A stretch of DNA of 62,338 bases from an uncultured Muribaculaceae bacterium (GCA_910584905.1 CAJUCQ010000007.1:1-62338), one strand, 5' to 3'; positions 27,101 to 35,956 are shown, numbered from the stretch's first letter. Numbers and translations: made by a program. The notes: a model not told the origin generated them from the sequence alone.

Positions 27101-28553
27101 CACGGGCACTGTCATCAGCCGTCAGGCCTCCGAGGCCGGATGGGTGCGCCACAGCATCCCGCTGGGCGCCTATGCGGGCAAGGAATGGATCCGCGTGGCA
27201 TTCTGCGGCACGGGCGACGCCGTCGAGGACGTGTATATCGACAACGTCAGCATCACCTCGCGCGGCCGCTTCGACGTGGCTGTGTCGGCGCTCCGCGTTC
27301 CGGCCCGCATCGCCGCGGGCGTGGCGGTCAAGGCCTCGGTCGTAATCACCAACACGGGCACTGACGCCCTCGCCGAAACGGTCCTCGCCGTCAAGGATGC
27401 CTCCGGGAAGGCCCTCGCCGAAACGACAGTCAAAGACCTCGCCCCGGACACCGAGCGCATCGTCGAACTAACGCTCCCGCCCTTCGCCACGGGCACGGCC
27501 TTCCTCACGGCCACAGCCACGGTCGAGGGCGACGCCACTCCGGCCGACAACAGCACGGAGACCACAATCAAGGTGGTTGCGCCCGTGCTCCAGAGTGTCA
27601 GCGGGCTTGAAGGCCGCATCGCCGACGGCACGGTGGTCCTCGACTGGAACGAACCCGCGGCCCGCGGCGCCGTCACCGACGACTTCGAGAGCTACAAGGA
27701 CTTTGCAATCGACGGCGTGGGCGAATGGACCATGTGGGACGGCGACTATGACGTGACCTACATGATCAACACCTCCTACGGCTCCTACCCCAACGCCACG
27801 GACCGCAAGGCATTCCAAGTGATCAACGCCAACACGCTCGGCATCAACATCTGGCCTCAGGGCACGCCTTTCAGCGGCAACAAGATGATGGCGGCGCTGG
27901 CATGCAATCTTTACGTCAACAACGACTGGCTTATCTCGCCCGAGCTTAACGGCAAGGAGCAGTGGATAAGCTTCCGCGCACGCTCGTTCACGCTTCAAAG
28001 CCTTCCGGCCGAGCGTATGCGCGTGTTCTACAGCACGACCGACAACGACCCGGCTAATTTCACCGAGCTGACCTCGAACTATGTCGAGCTGCCCGACGAA
28101 TGGGTCGAATATCGCTATCATCTCCCCGAGGGGGCGCGTCATTTCGCCATCAACTGCGTGAGCGACGGCGCGTTCGCCATGTTCGTTGACGACGCCGTGT
28201 TCAACGACCTGACCGTCCCGGCATGGACCCTTACGGGCTATGAAATCTACCGCGACGGCGTGAAAATAGGCACGTCGACAACGCCCGCCTTCACCGACGC
28301 ATCGCCCTCCGGGCATAAGGCCTCGTACACGGTGATGCCCGTCTTCGCCGAGGGCAACGGCGCCCGGAGCGCGGCTTGGGAATGCGACTTCTCGGGCATC
28401 GACAGCATCAGCTCCGAGGCCGATATGACGCCTGTGAATGTCTACAACATGCAGGGTATGCTTCTGCGCCGCGGCGTTCCGGCCTGCGAAGCCACCCGCG
28501 GACTCGCCCCGGGGACCTATCTCCTCGGCAACCGCAAGGTTCAGGTGAAGTAA
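24180..28553 (+). CDS. Giant secreted protein 3: paralogue of protein 2
   Basis: The 1457-aa protein repeats the architecture of the preceding gene. It has a signal peptide (about 1-24), a propeller-like head (40-305, with IDSRTGAETKIG and VIDPRT), and FN3-like modules near 305-505 and 660-860. Anchor-J modules lie near 509-658, 867-1028 and 1167-1345 (NWLISP, then DWLISP in the last), with a CARDB-like segment near 1030-1140 (VVITNTGTDA). The tail is a short Bacteroidales type (VYNMQGMLL, then GLAPGTYLL). The start codon overlaps the stop of the previous gene as ATGA, so translation is probably coupled. A strong terminator closes the unit. Base composition is slightly more GC-rich than in protein 1. 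Confidence 0.85.
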   Translation: MNINIKAISAAVLAAAALSGVAAVGPTALKAPAPAPAFPEPVTTVRGVMVYNDAWGGKTDEAGIYTVEVREGGAVRCEHRSEAMASTAAAIIKDGTMYAVEADITGYFYRQYNATTWASTGSREEIDMVNVPSDLTYDSRSGKAYGGFWDEDYGGFSRFASFGLTDAEATDIPNERRDERDFIALAAAPDGTIYALHGTYNYLKRIDSRTGAETKIGLTGIDCEVNLTNRILSSMTYDTANDRLIAVVANNTGTRSEPKHESALYVIDPRTTVQDGNRTLAKVTKVMDMPGNASFAGLHVVETATAPEAPSAAQNVRVAFDTPTALTGKVLFRAPTLSAGGTALSGSLLAQVSVNGTVVATLGGIAPGSEASTEALSFPEGPSTVKVVMATAEVRGASAEAEIYAGEDIPEAVSNVLLEITPDGRGLLTWDAPVKGENGGNLDPSTLRYTVRRTHDGAAVAVNITETTFTDNNVDTGRRAVSYTVTASNNAGSSAAVESNKCLSTGALAVPYTEAFNSQDDFDLWTLVNTNPASTWAWNQKDKYAYYSYAADKTAADNWLISPAIRLESGKVYKVSYSWRVNNKNYAESFAVHCGPGATPAAMGAALAEHTNETNTAFRTASAVVRPESDGSYFIGIHAVSEPYKYMLYVDDITIEEIDNRVPAAVGDLTVTPGAEGALSATVSFTAPTLSTEGSTLDALTEARLYRRGTDEPVKVFAPVAPGERLSYEDTGISASGMTGYSVVTANLAGESVEATAEAYIGVDAPGAPADVHISELNRHPHLEWTAPTKGANGGWFDASALTYRIVRSDGKTVAEAATGTSFTDESYTAPSNSQDAYWYLITPYTGTLKGLFAQSEIMLYGTAYKTPATETFAAADMVYYPWIAQSSTAVNYSWTLDNMGYNPQAPDQNGDRGLATFHSVGEPAGSKAYFYSPKFSLDGLENPTLSFWMYHTPTPGAETMEVLAAAGSDVFESTGTVISRQASEAGWVRHSIPLGAYAGKEWIRVAFCGTGDAVEDVYIDNVSITSRGRFDVAVSALRVPARIAAGVAVKASVVITNTGTDALAETVLAVKDASGKALAETTVKDLAPDTERIVELTLPPFATGTAFLTATATVEGDATPADNSTETTIKVVAPVLQSVSGLEGRIADGTVVLDWNEPAARGAVTDDFESYKDFAIDGVGEWTMWDGDYDVTYMINTSYGSYPNATDRKAFQVINANTLGINIWPQGTPFSGNKMMAALACNLYVNNDWLISPELNGKEQWISFRARSFTLQSLPAERMRVFYSTTDNDPANFTELTSNYVELPDEWVEYRYHLPEGARHFAINCVSDGAFAMFVDDAVFNDLTVPAWTLTGYEIYRDGVKIGTSTTPAFTDASPSGHKASYTVMPVFAEGNGARSAAWECDFSGIDSISSEADMTPVNVYNMQGMLLRRGVPACEATRGLAPGTYLLGNRKVQVK

Positions 28554-28574
28554 GCCTCCGCCCCATAACACAGC

Positions 28575-28610
28575 AACGCCGCCGCGAACTCATCGCGGCG
28601 GCGTTTTTTT
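28575..28610 (+). terminator. Rho-independent terminator after the giant gene cluster
   Basis: AACGCCGCCGCG, a 7-nt loop, CGCGGCGGCGTT and a run of T. It is oriented for the plus strand. Confidence 0.9.
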
Positions 28611-28631
28611 ATATCCGGCAGACTGAGCGGC

Positions 28632-29999
28632 TCAGCTCACGGCGGGGTGACGGGTGATTTTGTCGAAGGCCTTGCGGCGGACGTAGAAATAGGCCGCCAC
28701 GACGGACACTCCGGTGATGACCCACGTGATGGGGTAGACGGCCATGAGGGCTTCGAATCCGCCTCCGAGGAGCGGGAGCGCCCACACCCAGAGGAGGCGG
28801 AACACGCAGGTGCCGAGAATGGTCACGACGGTGGGCGTCATCGAATAGCCGAGGGCGCGCATGGCCCCGCCGCTGATTTCGTAGCTTGAGGCGATGAACT
28901 GAAAGAGGAGCACCGTCGTAAGGCGAGAATATGCAAAGGGGACGACGGCCTCGTCGGCGGTGAAGATGCCGATGAAAAAGCCTTTCTGCCACACGACGAT
29001 TACGTTCATTACGCCGCAGGCGAGCACGGCAAGGGCCATGTTGAGGCGGTAGATGCGCCGGCATCTGTCGATTTGGCCCGCGGCATAGTTCTGGGAGGTG
29101 AAGGCCACGGTGGACTGCACGAAGGCCACGACGAGATAGTAGCAGTAGAGCTCGTAGTTGAGGGCCGCGGCGGAGCCTGCGCTGGCGGCCGAGCCGAAGC
29201 TGTTGATGGCCGAGAGGATGAACACGTTGGAGAGCGAGAACACGAGGCCCTGCAGCCCTGCGGGAAGGCCTATGCGCACGATGTTGGCGAGCTCGCGGCG
29301 GTAGAGGCGCATCCGGCGCGGCTCCAAGCGGATAGCGCCCTTCTCTCTCATGAGCAGGACCACAATCAGGACGGCGTTGACGGCCATGCCTATGGCTGTG
29401 GCTATGGCCACGCCTGCGACGGCCATGTCGAAACATGCCACGAAAAGGAGGTCGAGCCCGGCGTTGACGACCCCTCCGGCCATGAGGATGAAGAATGGAC
29501 GCGACGTGTCGCCCACGCTGCGGAGGACGGCGGCGCCAAAGTTGTAAATCACCATGAAGGGGAGGCCGAGGAAGATGATGCCGAGGTAGGTTGTCGCGCC
29601 GTCGAGGACGTCGTCGGGCGTGCCGAGGAGTTCGAGAAGCGGACGCGAGAAAATCGAGCCGAGGACGGCCATCGCAATGCCGCAGAGGAGCGACAGCACG
29701 CCCGTGGTGGCGACGGCGCGGCGCACGCCCTCGTCGTCGCGGCGGCCGATATACGAGGCCACGATGACGTTGATGCCGACGCCGAGACCGAGAAAAAGAG
29801 TGACGATGAGGTTGACCACGGGTCCGTTCGACCCCACGGCCGCAAGGGCGCTCGACGGGCAGAAACGGCCGACGATAAGGGTATCGGCTGAGTTGAACGA
29901 CTGCTGTACGATGCCCGTGGCAATCAGGGGCAGCGCAAAACGCAACGTCGGCCCCAAAAGGGGGCCGCGGAGCATATCGATTGAATTGTTGCCTTTCAT
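28632..29999 (-). CDS. MATE-family multidrug/cation antiporter
   Basis: The 455-aa inner-membrane protein has about twelve hydrophobic segments in two homologous halves and starts like NorM/DinF-type transporters: GPLLGPTLRFALPLIATGIVQQSFNSADTLIVG is the classic first-helix region, here given only to show the family. It would export drugs or organic cations in exchange for Na+ or H+. I prefer the ATG at 29999 to the in-frame GTG at 30011, because the GTG overlaps the promoter's -7 box. The gene is divergent from trmD, with both promoters in the same 60-bp gap. Confidence 0.9.
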   Translation of the reverse strand: MKGNNSIDMLRGPLLGPTLRFALPLIATGIVQQSFNSADTLIVGRFCPSSALAAVGSNGPVVNLIVTLFLGLGVGINVIVASYIGRRDDEGVRRAVATTGVLSLLCGIAMAVLGSIFSRPLLELLGTPDDVLDGATTYLGIIFLGLPFMVIYNFGAAVLRSVGDTSRPFFILMAGGVVNAGLDLLFVACFDMAVAGVAIATAIGMAVNAVLIVVLLMREKGAIRLEPRRMRLYRRELANIVRIGLPAGLQGLVFSLSNVFILSAINSFGSAASAGSAAALNYELYCYYLVVAFVQSTVAFTSQNYAAGQIDRCRRIYRLNMALAVLACGVMNVIVVWQKGFFIGIFTADEAVVPFAYSRLTTVLLFQFIASSYEISGGAMRALGYSMTPTVVTILGTCVFRLLWVWALPLLGGGFEALMAVYPITWVITGVSVVAAYFYVRRKAFDKITRHPAVS

Positions 30000-30010
30000 A
30001 ATCAGGACCA

Positions 30011-30041
30011 CAAAGTTACCTCATATAAAAATTACTACAAA
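30011..30041 (-). promoter_or_regulatory. Consensus promoter for the MATE gene
   Basis: On the minus strand, TTTG (complement of 30038-30041), a 19-bp spacer and TAACTTTG (complement of 30011-30018). Eleven nt separate the box from the ATG at 29999. Confidence 0.8.
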
Positions 30042-30050
30042 AATTTTAAC

Positions 30051-30058
30051 TAACTTTG
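30051..30058 (+). promoter_or_regulatory. -7 box for trmD, divergent from the MATE promoter
   Basis: TAACTTTG ends 45 nt before the trmD ATG. No matching TTTG is seen upstream. The two -7 boxes are only about 33 bp apart, so polymerases at the two promoters may interfere. Confidence 0.6.
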
Positions 30059-30103
30059 CACACCGAAACACAAATCCATCCCGCACACATCCACAGTAGA
30101 CAT

Positions 30104-30778
30104 ATGCGCATAGACATCATCACGGTGCTCCCCGAAATGCTCGAAAGCCCGCTCAACTGCTCAATCGTTCAGCGGGCCAAGAACAAGGGCCTCTGCGAAA
30201 TCGAAGTACACAACCTCCGCGACTACACCACCAACCGCTACCGCAAGGTCGACGACTATCCCTTCGGGGGCGACGCGGGCATGGTCATCCAGATAGAGCC
30301 TGTCGACCGCTGCATCTCATCGCTGAAGGAACAGCGCCGCTACGACGAGGTGATTTTCACCGCCCCCGACGGCGAGGTCTTCAACCAGAAGATGGCCAAC
30401 TCGATGTCGATGCTCGAAAACATCATCATCCTTTGCGGCCACTACAAGGGCATCGACTATCGCATCCGCGAGCATCTCATCACGAAGGAAATCTCTATCG
30501 GCGACTACGTGCTCACGGGCGGCGAGATGCCCGCGGCCATCATCACCGACGCCCTCGTGCGGCTTCTGCCCGGGGCCATCGGCGACGAGCAAAGCGCCCT
30601 CACGGATTCGTTTCAGGACAATCTGCTTGAGCCTCCGATTTATACGCGCCCGGCGGAATACAAGGGCTGGCGCGTGCCCGACATCCTGCTGAGCGGCCAC
30701 GAAGCCAAAATCGACGCGTGGCGCCACGAGCAGGCCGTCGAGCGGACGCGCCGCCTGCGCCCCGACCTCCTCGGCTGA
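30104..30778 (+). CDS. trmD: tRNA (guanine37-N1)-methyltransferase
   Basis: The 224-aa SPOUT methyltransferase modifies G37 next to the anticodon of tRNAs reading CNN codons, using S-adenosylmethionine, and prevents +1 frameshifting. The trefoil-knot signatures are present: GGDAGMVIQIEP near residue 54, ILCGHYKGIDYRI near 110, and ISIGDYVLTGGE near 132. The length is close to the E. coli protein (255) with a shorter C-terminus, as in Bacteroidetes. I begin at the ATG at 30104 (MRIDIITVLPEML), the conserved N-terminus; an earlier in-frame ATG at 30056 overlaps the -7 box. One substrate class, tRNA-Pro(GGG), is encoded at 49197. Confidence 0.96.
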   Translation: MRIDIITVLPEMLESPLNCSIVQRAKNKGLCEIEVHNLRDYTTNRYRKVDDYPFGGDAGMVIQIEPVDRCISSLKEQRRYDEVIFTAPDGEVFNQKMANSMSMLENIIILCGHYKGIDYRIREHLITKEISIGDYVLTGGEMPAAIITDALVRLLPGAIGDEQSALTDSFQDNLLEPPIYTRPAEYKGWRVPDILLSGHEAKIDAWRHEQAVERTRRLRPDLLG

Positions 30779-30843
30779 GGCCGGGGGAGGCGCCCCCGCG
30801 GCATTTTAAGGATTATCAACGCCCTACTTTCAATTAAAATTCG

Positions 30844-30851
30844 TATCTTTG
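30844..30851 (+). promoter_or_regulatory. -7 box for lysS
   Basis: TATCTTTG lies 38 nt before the lysS ATG. The -33 element is not recognisable. A GC hairpin (CGGGGG with CCCCCG, 30782-30798) just upstream may end trmD transcripts. Confidence 0.6.
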
Positions 30852-30889
30852 CGGAATAATTTGCACATACTATACACTTACGCACAGAT

Positions 30890-32632
30890 ATGAATCCTCT
30901 TGAACTTAGCGAACAGGAACAAATCCGCCGCAACAGTCTACAGACATTAAGAGATATGGGCATCGAGCCCTACCCCGCTGCCGAATTTACCGTCACGGGC
31001 CACAGCACGGAAATCCGTGAAAACTTCGCCGACGACGCTCCGCGCCGCGAGGTGGCCGTCGCCGGCCGCATCATGAGCCGACGCATCATGGGCAAGGCCT
31101 CGTTCATCGAACTTCAGGATGCCGACGGCCGCATACAGGTGTATATCTCCCGCGACGAAATATGCCCCGGCGAGAACAAGGATCTCTACAACATCGTGTT
31201 CAAAAAGCTCATGGACATCGGCGACTTCATCGGTGTCCGCGGCTTCGTCTTCCGCACGCAGACGGGCGAGATTTCGGTCCACGCGTCCGAGCTTGTGCTT
31301 CTGAGCAAGAGCCTGCGCCCGCTTCCGGTGGTGAAGATGAAAGACGGCGTGGCCTACGACACGTTCGACGACCCCGAGCTGCGCTATCGCCGCCGCTACG
31401 TGGACCTCGTGGTCAATGAAGGCGTCAAGGATATTTTCATCAAGCGCACGAAGGTCTACACGTCGATGCGCGAATACTTCAACGCCGCCGGCTATATCGA
31501 AGTGGAGACGCCGATTCTCCAGTCAATCCCCGGCGGTGCGTCGGCTCGCCCGTTCATCACCCACCACAACGCCCTCGACATCCCCCTCTACCTCCGCATC
31601 GCCGACGAGCTTTATCTCAAGCGCCTCATCGTGGGCGGCTTCGACGGCGTGTATGAATTCTCCAAGAACTTCCGCAACGAGGGCATGGACCGCACGCACA
31701 ACCCCGAGTTCACGTGCATGGAGATATACGTGGCCTACAAGGACTACAACTGGATGATGAGCTTCACGGAAAAGATGCTCGAAAAAATCTGCCTCGACGT
31801 CAACGGCACCACTGAAGTAAAGGTGGGCGAGAACGTCATCTCGTTCAAGGCTCCGTTTCCGCGCGTGACTATGGCTCAGGCCATTCTCGACCACACCGGC
31901 CGCGACATCACCGGCCTCGACGAGGACGCCCTCCGCAAGCTCGCCCGCGAGCTGGGCGTGGAAGTGGACGACAGCATGGGCAAAGGCAAAATCATCGACG
32001 AGATTTTCGGCGAGAAGTGCGAGGGCAAATATATCCAGCCGACCTTCATCACCGACTATCCCATCGAGATGTCGCCGCTGACCAAGCGCCACCGCGACAA
32101 CAAGGAGCTCACCGAGCGCTTCGAGCTGATGGTGAACGGCAAAGAGCTCTGCAACGCCTACTCCGAGCTGAACGACCCCATCGACCAGTACGAGCGCTTT
32201 GTCGAGCAGATGCGCCTCGGCGAAAAGGGCGATGACGAAGCCATGATTATCGACGCCGACTTCATCCGCGCCCTCGAATACGGCATGCCCCCCACATCGG
32301 GCATGGGCATCGGCATGGACCGCCTCGTCATGCTTATGACCGGGCAGGAATCGATTCAGGAAGTGCTCTTCTTCCCGCAGATGCGCCCCGAAAAGAAAGA
32401 GCGCCGCGACGCCGCCGAGGCCTACACGGCCATAGGCGTGCCCGCCGAATGGGTCGGCGCCGTGCAGAAGGCCGGCCTTCTCACCGTCGAAGCCCTCGGC
32501 GGCGCCGCCGCCGGAAAGCTCCATCAGGAACTCTGCGGCCTCAACAAGAAGCACAAACTGGGCCTTCAGGCTCCGAAAATCGAAGACGTCACGGCTTGGA
32601 TTGAAGCCGCGGCAGCCACTGCCAAGGAATAA
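30890..32632 (+). CDS. lysS: Lysyl-tRNA synthetase, class II
   Basis: The 580-aa enzyme charges tRNA-Lys. An OB-fold anticodon-binding domain (about 60-165, VAVAGRIMSRRIMGKASFIEL) precedes the class II catalytic core. Motif 2 (FRNEGMDRTHNPEFT) lies near residue 262, and motif 3 (GMGIGMDRLVMLMTG) near 470. The core ends near 505. The remaining 75 residues (AYTAIGVPAEWV, then VEALGGAAAGKLHQEL) form a helical C-terminal extension that is common in Bacteroidetes LysRS and absent from E. coli. The gene has its own promoter and a hairpin after the stop. Confidence 0.97.
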   Translation: MNPLELSEQEQIRRNSLQTLRDMGIEPYPAAEFTVTGHSTEIRENFADDAPRREVAVAGRIMSRRIMGKASFIELQDADGRIQVYISRDEICPGENKDLYNIVFKKLMDIGDFIGVRGFVFRTQTGEISVHASELVLLSKSLRPLPVVKMKDGVAYDTFDDPELRYRRRYVDLVVNEGVKDIFIKRTKVYTSMREYFNAAGYIEVETPILQSIPGGASARPFITHHNALDIPLYLRIADELYLKRLIVGGFDGVYEFSKNFRNEGMDRTHNPEFTCMEIYVAYKDYNWMMSFTEKMLEKICLDVNGTTEVKVGENVISFKAPFPRVTMAQAILDHTGRDITGLDEDALRKLARELGVEVDDSMGKGKIIDEIFGEKCEGKYIQPTFITDYPIEMSPLTKRHRDNKELTERFELMVNGKELCNAYSELNDPIDQYERFVEQMRLGEKGDDEAMIIDADFIRALEYGMPPTSGMGIGMDRLVMLMTGQESIQEVLFFPQMRPEKKERRDAAEAYTAIGVPAEWVGAVQKAGLLTVEALGGAAAGKLHQELCGLNKKHKLGLQAPKIEDVTAWIEAAAATAKE

Positions 32633-32640
32633 GGCCTGTC

Positions 32641-32666
32641 ATGCCGGAGGCCTTTGCCTCCGGCAT
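32641..32666 (+). terminator. Perfect hairpin between lysS and gpsA
   Basis: An 11-bp perfect stem (ATGCCGGAGGC with GCCTCCGGCAT) with a 4-nt loop. It has no T-run and lies 8 nt after the lysS stop. It is probably an inefficient terminator or 3'-end stabiliser. Confidence 0.6.
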
Positions 32667-32687
32667 TCACCCTCAAAACTCACAATC

Positions 32688-33692
32688 ATGGAAACACCAT
32701 TTCCGGGACGAATAGCCGTCATGGGAGGCGGAAGCTGGGCCACGGCGCTGGCCAAACTGCTGCTCAACAACTGCGAGAGCATCACATGGTATATGCGCCG
32801 CGACGACCGCATCGAGGACTTCAAGCGTCTGGGACGCAACCCGGCATATCTCACGGACGTAAACTTCGACATCAGCCGCATCAACTTCACCAGCGACATC
32901 AACGAAGCCTGCGACACGTGCGACACGCTCCTGCTGGTGATGCCCTCGCCATATTTCAAAGACCATATCCGCAAACTCACCACGGACATCTCCCGCAAAG
33001 CCGTGGTATCAGCCGTCAAAGGCATCGTCCCCGACGAGAACGAACTCGTCACGGACTACATGGCCAAGCACTACGGCGTCGACCCGATGCGTCTGCTGGT
33101 TGTGTCGGGCCCTTGCCACGCCGAAGAAGTGGCGCTCGACCGCCCGTCGTATCTCACCATAGGCTGTCAGGATATAGCCCGCGCTGAAGAATTCGGAAAA
33201 AAACTCACCGGCAAGAACTGCCACGCCATCATATCCAGCGATGTCGACGGCATCGAATACGGCGCCGTGCTCAAAAACGTCTACGCCATCGCCGCGGGCA
33301 TAATCCACGGCATGAAGATGGGCGACAACTTCTCGGCAATGCTGATTTCCAACGCCATCCGCGAAATGGAGCGTTTCGTCGACGCCGCAAACCCTCGTCC
33401 GCGACAGATTTGCGACAGCGTCTACCTCGGCGACCTCCTCGTGACGGCCTACTCGCGCTTCTCGCGCAACCACAACTTCGGCTCGATGATTGGCAAAGGC
33501 TACTCCGTGAAAGCCGCACGCATGGAAATGGAGCAGACCGCCGAGGGATACTACGGCGCAAAGTGCATCACCGAAATCAACGACGAGCGCTACGGCGTCG
33601 ACATGCCCATCCTTACGGCCGTCTACAACATCCTCTACCATAACGCCCGCGCAGCCAAGGCCGTAAAAGACATGGCCGCAAACTTCAGCTGA
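32688..33692 (+). CDS. gpsA: Glycerol-3-phosphate dehydrogenase [NAD(P)+]
   Basis: The 334-aa cytoplasmic enzyme reduces dihydroxyacetone phosphate to sn-glycerol-3-phosphate, the backbone precursor of phospholipids. The Rossmann motif is VMGGGSWATALAKLL at about 11-25, and the substrate domain has SGPCHAEEV near 141 and the catalytic-lysine region LKNVYAIAAGIIHGMKMGDN near 193. The ATG at 32688 follows the lysS hairpin; the in-frame upstream ATG lies within lysS. It is the first gene of a tightly packed train reaching secG, and its stop shares one base with the rlmN start. Confidence 0.95.
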   Translation: METPFPGRIAVMGGGSWATALAKLLLNNCESITWYMRRDDRIEDFKRLGRNPAYLTDVNFDISRINFTSDINEACDTCDTLLLVMPSPYFKDHIRKLTTDISRKAVVSAVKGIVPDENELVTDYMAKHYGVDPMRLLVVSGPCHAEEVALDRPSYLTIGCQDIARAEEFGKKLTGKNCHAIISSDVDGIEYGAVLKNVYAIAAGIIHGMKMGDNFSAMLISNAIREMERFVDAANPRPRQICDSVYLGDLLVTAYSRFSRNHNFGSMIGKGYSVKAARMEMEQTAEGYYGAKCITEINDERYGVDMPILTAVYNILYHNARAAKAVKDMAANFS

Positions 33693-34732
33693 TGAACTCC
33701 GACAACAAAGAAAAGCTCCTCGGCAAGACCCTCGAAGGCCTGCGGGATGTGTGCGCCTCCGTCGGGCTGCGACCATTTGCCGCCAAGCAGATGGCCCGCT
33801 GGCTCTATGAAAAGCGCGTCGCCGACATTGACGCCATGACCGACCTCCCGAAAGAGGCCCGCGCAAGGCTCAAGGCCGAATACCGCATCGGGCGCGAGGC
33901 CCCCGTGGCCGAAAGCCGCAGCGCCGACGGCACGGCCAAATACCTCTTCCCCGGTGTCGGAGGCCGCGACGTCGAAGCCGTGATGATTCCCGATCGCGAG
34001 CGGGCCACAATCTGCGTGAGCTCGCAGGCCGGGTGCAAGATGAACTGCCGCTTCTGCATGACGGGCCGCCAAGGCTACCACGGCAACCTCGACGCCGGAG
34101 CAATCATCAATCAGGTGCTGTCCATCCCCGAGAGCGACGCTTTGACCAACATCGTGTTCATGGGCATGGGCGAACCCACGGACAACCTCGACGCCGTCCT
34201 TGACGCCATCGAGATTCTCACCTCGCCGTGGGGCTTGGCATGGAGTCCCAAGCGCATCACCGTGTCGTCAATCGGCAACATCCCGGGCCTGCGGAGACTT
34301 CTCGACGAGACAAAGGTCCACATAGCCATAAGCGTCCACACACCCTTCTCCGACGAACGCCGCGGCATCATGCCCGTCGAGCGCGCATGGCCCGTAGCCA
34401 AAGTCGTCGACCTCCTCCGCGACTACGACTTCGCCCACCAGCGACGCCTGTCGATGGAATACATCATCTGGCGCGGAATCAACGACGATATGCGCCATGC
34501 CGACGCCCTCGCCCGCCTTCTCAAAGGCACCGACGCTCGCGTGAACCTCATCCGCTTCCACCGCATCCCCGACTTCGAGGGCGCCCCGGCCGACGCCCCC
34601 GTCATGGAAGCCTTCCGCGACCGCCTTAACGAGCGCGGCGTCACGGCCACGATACGCGCCTCGCGCGGCGAGGACATCGAAGCCGCATGCGGCATGCTCG
34701 CAGGCGAAAAACGAAACGAAAATCAGGGCTGA
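33692..34732 (+). CDS. rlmN: 23S rRNA/tRNA adenine-C2 methyltransferase RlmN
   Basis: This radical-SAM enzyme methylates C2 of A2503 in 23S rRNA and, in E. coli, A37 of some tRNAs. The iron-sulfur cluster cysteines are Cys115, Cys119 and Cys122 in AGCKMNCRFCMTG. The second catalytic cysteine that carries the methyl group is Cys333 in AACGML. The length (346 aa) and the phrase NIVFMGMGEPTDN are typical. Start and gpsA stop overlap (TGATG), consistent with coupled translation. Cfr-type activity (C8) cannot be excluded from motifs alone, but the housekeeping context favours RlmN. Confidence 0.95.
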   Translation: MNSDNKEKLLGKTLEGLRDVCASVGLRPFAAKQMARWLYEKRVADIDAMTDLPKEARARLKAEYRIGREAPVAESRSADGTAKYLFPGVGGRDVEAVMIPDRERATICVSSQAGCKMNCRFCMTGRQGYHGNLDAGAIINQVLSIPESDALTNIVFMGMGEPTDNLDAVLDAIEILTSPWGLAWSPKRITVSSIGNIPGLRRLLDETKVHIAISVHTPFSDERRGIMPVERAWPVAKVVDLLRDYDFAHQRRLSMEYIIWRGINDDMRHADALARLLKGTDARVNLIRFHRIPDFEGAPADAPVMEAFRDRLNERGVTATIRASRGEDIEAACGMLAGEKRNENQG

Positions 34733-34790
34733 GCCGCTCGCCGCCGAGTTGCCGCGCCCCCAACACACCCAACACAAGCATCTCTCAGTC

Positions 34791-35903
34791 ATGAGCAACA
34801 AAATACGAGTGGGCATCACCCACGGCGACCCCAACGGCATCGGCTACGAAGTTATCCTCAAAGCCCTTGACGACCCGCGCATCCCCGACCTGTGCACGCC
34901 GATAATCTACGGCTCGGGGAAAATCGCCAACTTCTACCGCAAGACCTTCGAAGGCAGCGGACTGGGCGGCGCGCTCCAGCGCGCGGACTCAGCCGCCGAC
35001 GCCCGCGACGGCGTCTGCAACATCGTCAACGTCGTCCCCGAAGACACGCGCATCGAACCCGGCACCCCCTCCGAAGAAGCCGGAGCCGCCGCCTTCGCCG
35101 CCCTTGAGGCGGCTGTGGCCGACCTCCGCGAAGGCAATATCGACGTGCTGGTGACGGCCCCCATCGACAAGCATTCAATCCAAAGCCCCACATTCACCTT
35201 CCCCGGCCACACGGAATATCTCGAAGCATCCCTCGGCCACGAAGAAGAGGGCGAAAGCGCCCGCGCACTCATGGTGATGGCCACAGCCGACGGCCTGCGC
35301 GTGGCTCTCGCCACGGCCCACAAGCCCATCTCCGCCCTCGCCGAGGCCCTCACCAAAGACCTCATCCGCGAAAAACTCGAAGCCTTCAACCGCTCGCTCC
35401 GCCGCGACTTCGGCATCCACGCTCCGCGCATCGCCGTCCTCGCCCTCAACCCCCACGCCGGCGAGCAGGGCCTCCTCGGCAGCGAAGAAAAAGACATCAT
35501 CGAGCCGGCCATCGCCGAAGCCCGCGAGAACAAAATCCTCGCCTTCGGGCCATACGCCGCCGACGGCTTCTTCGGTGCCGGACACCACAAGAAATTCGAC
35601 GGCGTCCTCGCCATGTACCACGACCAAGGCCTCGCGCCCTTCAAGACTCTTGCCATGGATGCAGGCGTAAACGTCACGGCAGGGCTGCCCTACGTGCGCA
35701 CCTCGCCCGACCACGGCACCGGCTACGACATCGCAGGGAAAGGCATGGCCTCCGAAGAATCGATGCGAAACGCCATCTACATGGCCCTCGACATCTACCG
35801 CAACCGCCGCCGCGACAGCGAAGCATTCCGCAACCCCCTCCGCCGCCAGTATCACAACAAGGGCAAGGACAGCGAAGGCATCGACCTGAGCAAAGACAGC
35901 TGA
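34791..35903 (+). CDS. pdxA: 4-hydroxythreonine-4-phosphate dehydrogenase
   Basis: The 370-aa enzyme oxidises 4-phosphohydroxy-L-threonine in DXP-dependent pyridoxal phosphate synthesis. Recognisable blocks are ITHGDPNGIGYEVILKAL at the N-terminus, PGHTEYLEA (metal-binding histidine), LNPHAGEQGLLGSEE, AMYHDQGLAPFKTL and VRTSPDHGTGYDIAG. The length is slightly above the 329 aa of E. coli because of a basic tail. The start at 34791 is the first in-frame ATG that gives the canonical N-terminus. The partner gene pdxJ is not in the window. Confidence 0.95.
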   Translation: MSNKIRVGITHGDPNGIGYEVILKALDDPRIPDLCTPIIYGSGKIANFYRKTFEGSGLGGALQRADSAADARDGVCNIVNVVPEDTRIEPGTPSEEAGAAAFAALEAAVADLREGNIDVLVTAPIDKHSIQSPTFTFPGHTEYLEASLGHEEEGESARALMVMATADGLRVALATAHKPISALAEALTKDLIREKLEAFNRSLRRDFGIHAPRIAVLALNPHAGEQGLLGSEEKDIIEPAIAEARENKILAFGPYAADGFFGAGHHKKFDGVLAMYHDQGLAPFKTLAMDAGVNVTAGLPYVRTSPDHGTGYDIAGKGMASEESMRNAIYMALDIYRNRRRDSEAFRNPLRRQYHNKGKDSEGIDLSKDS

Positions 35904-35956
35904 CCCTCAGCCACGCCGAAGCCTTATATCCGAATACTCACCCCCATCCCGCCACA

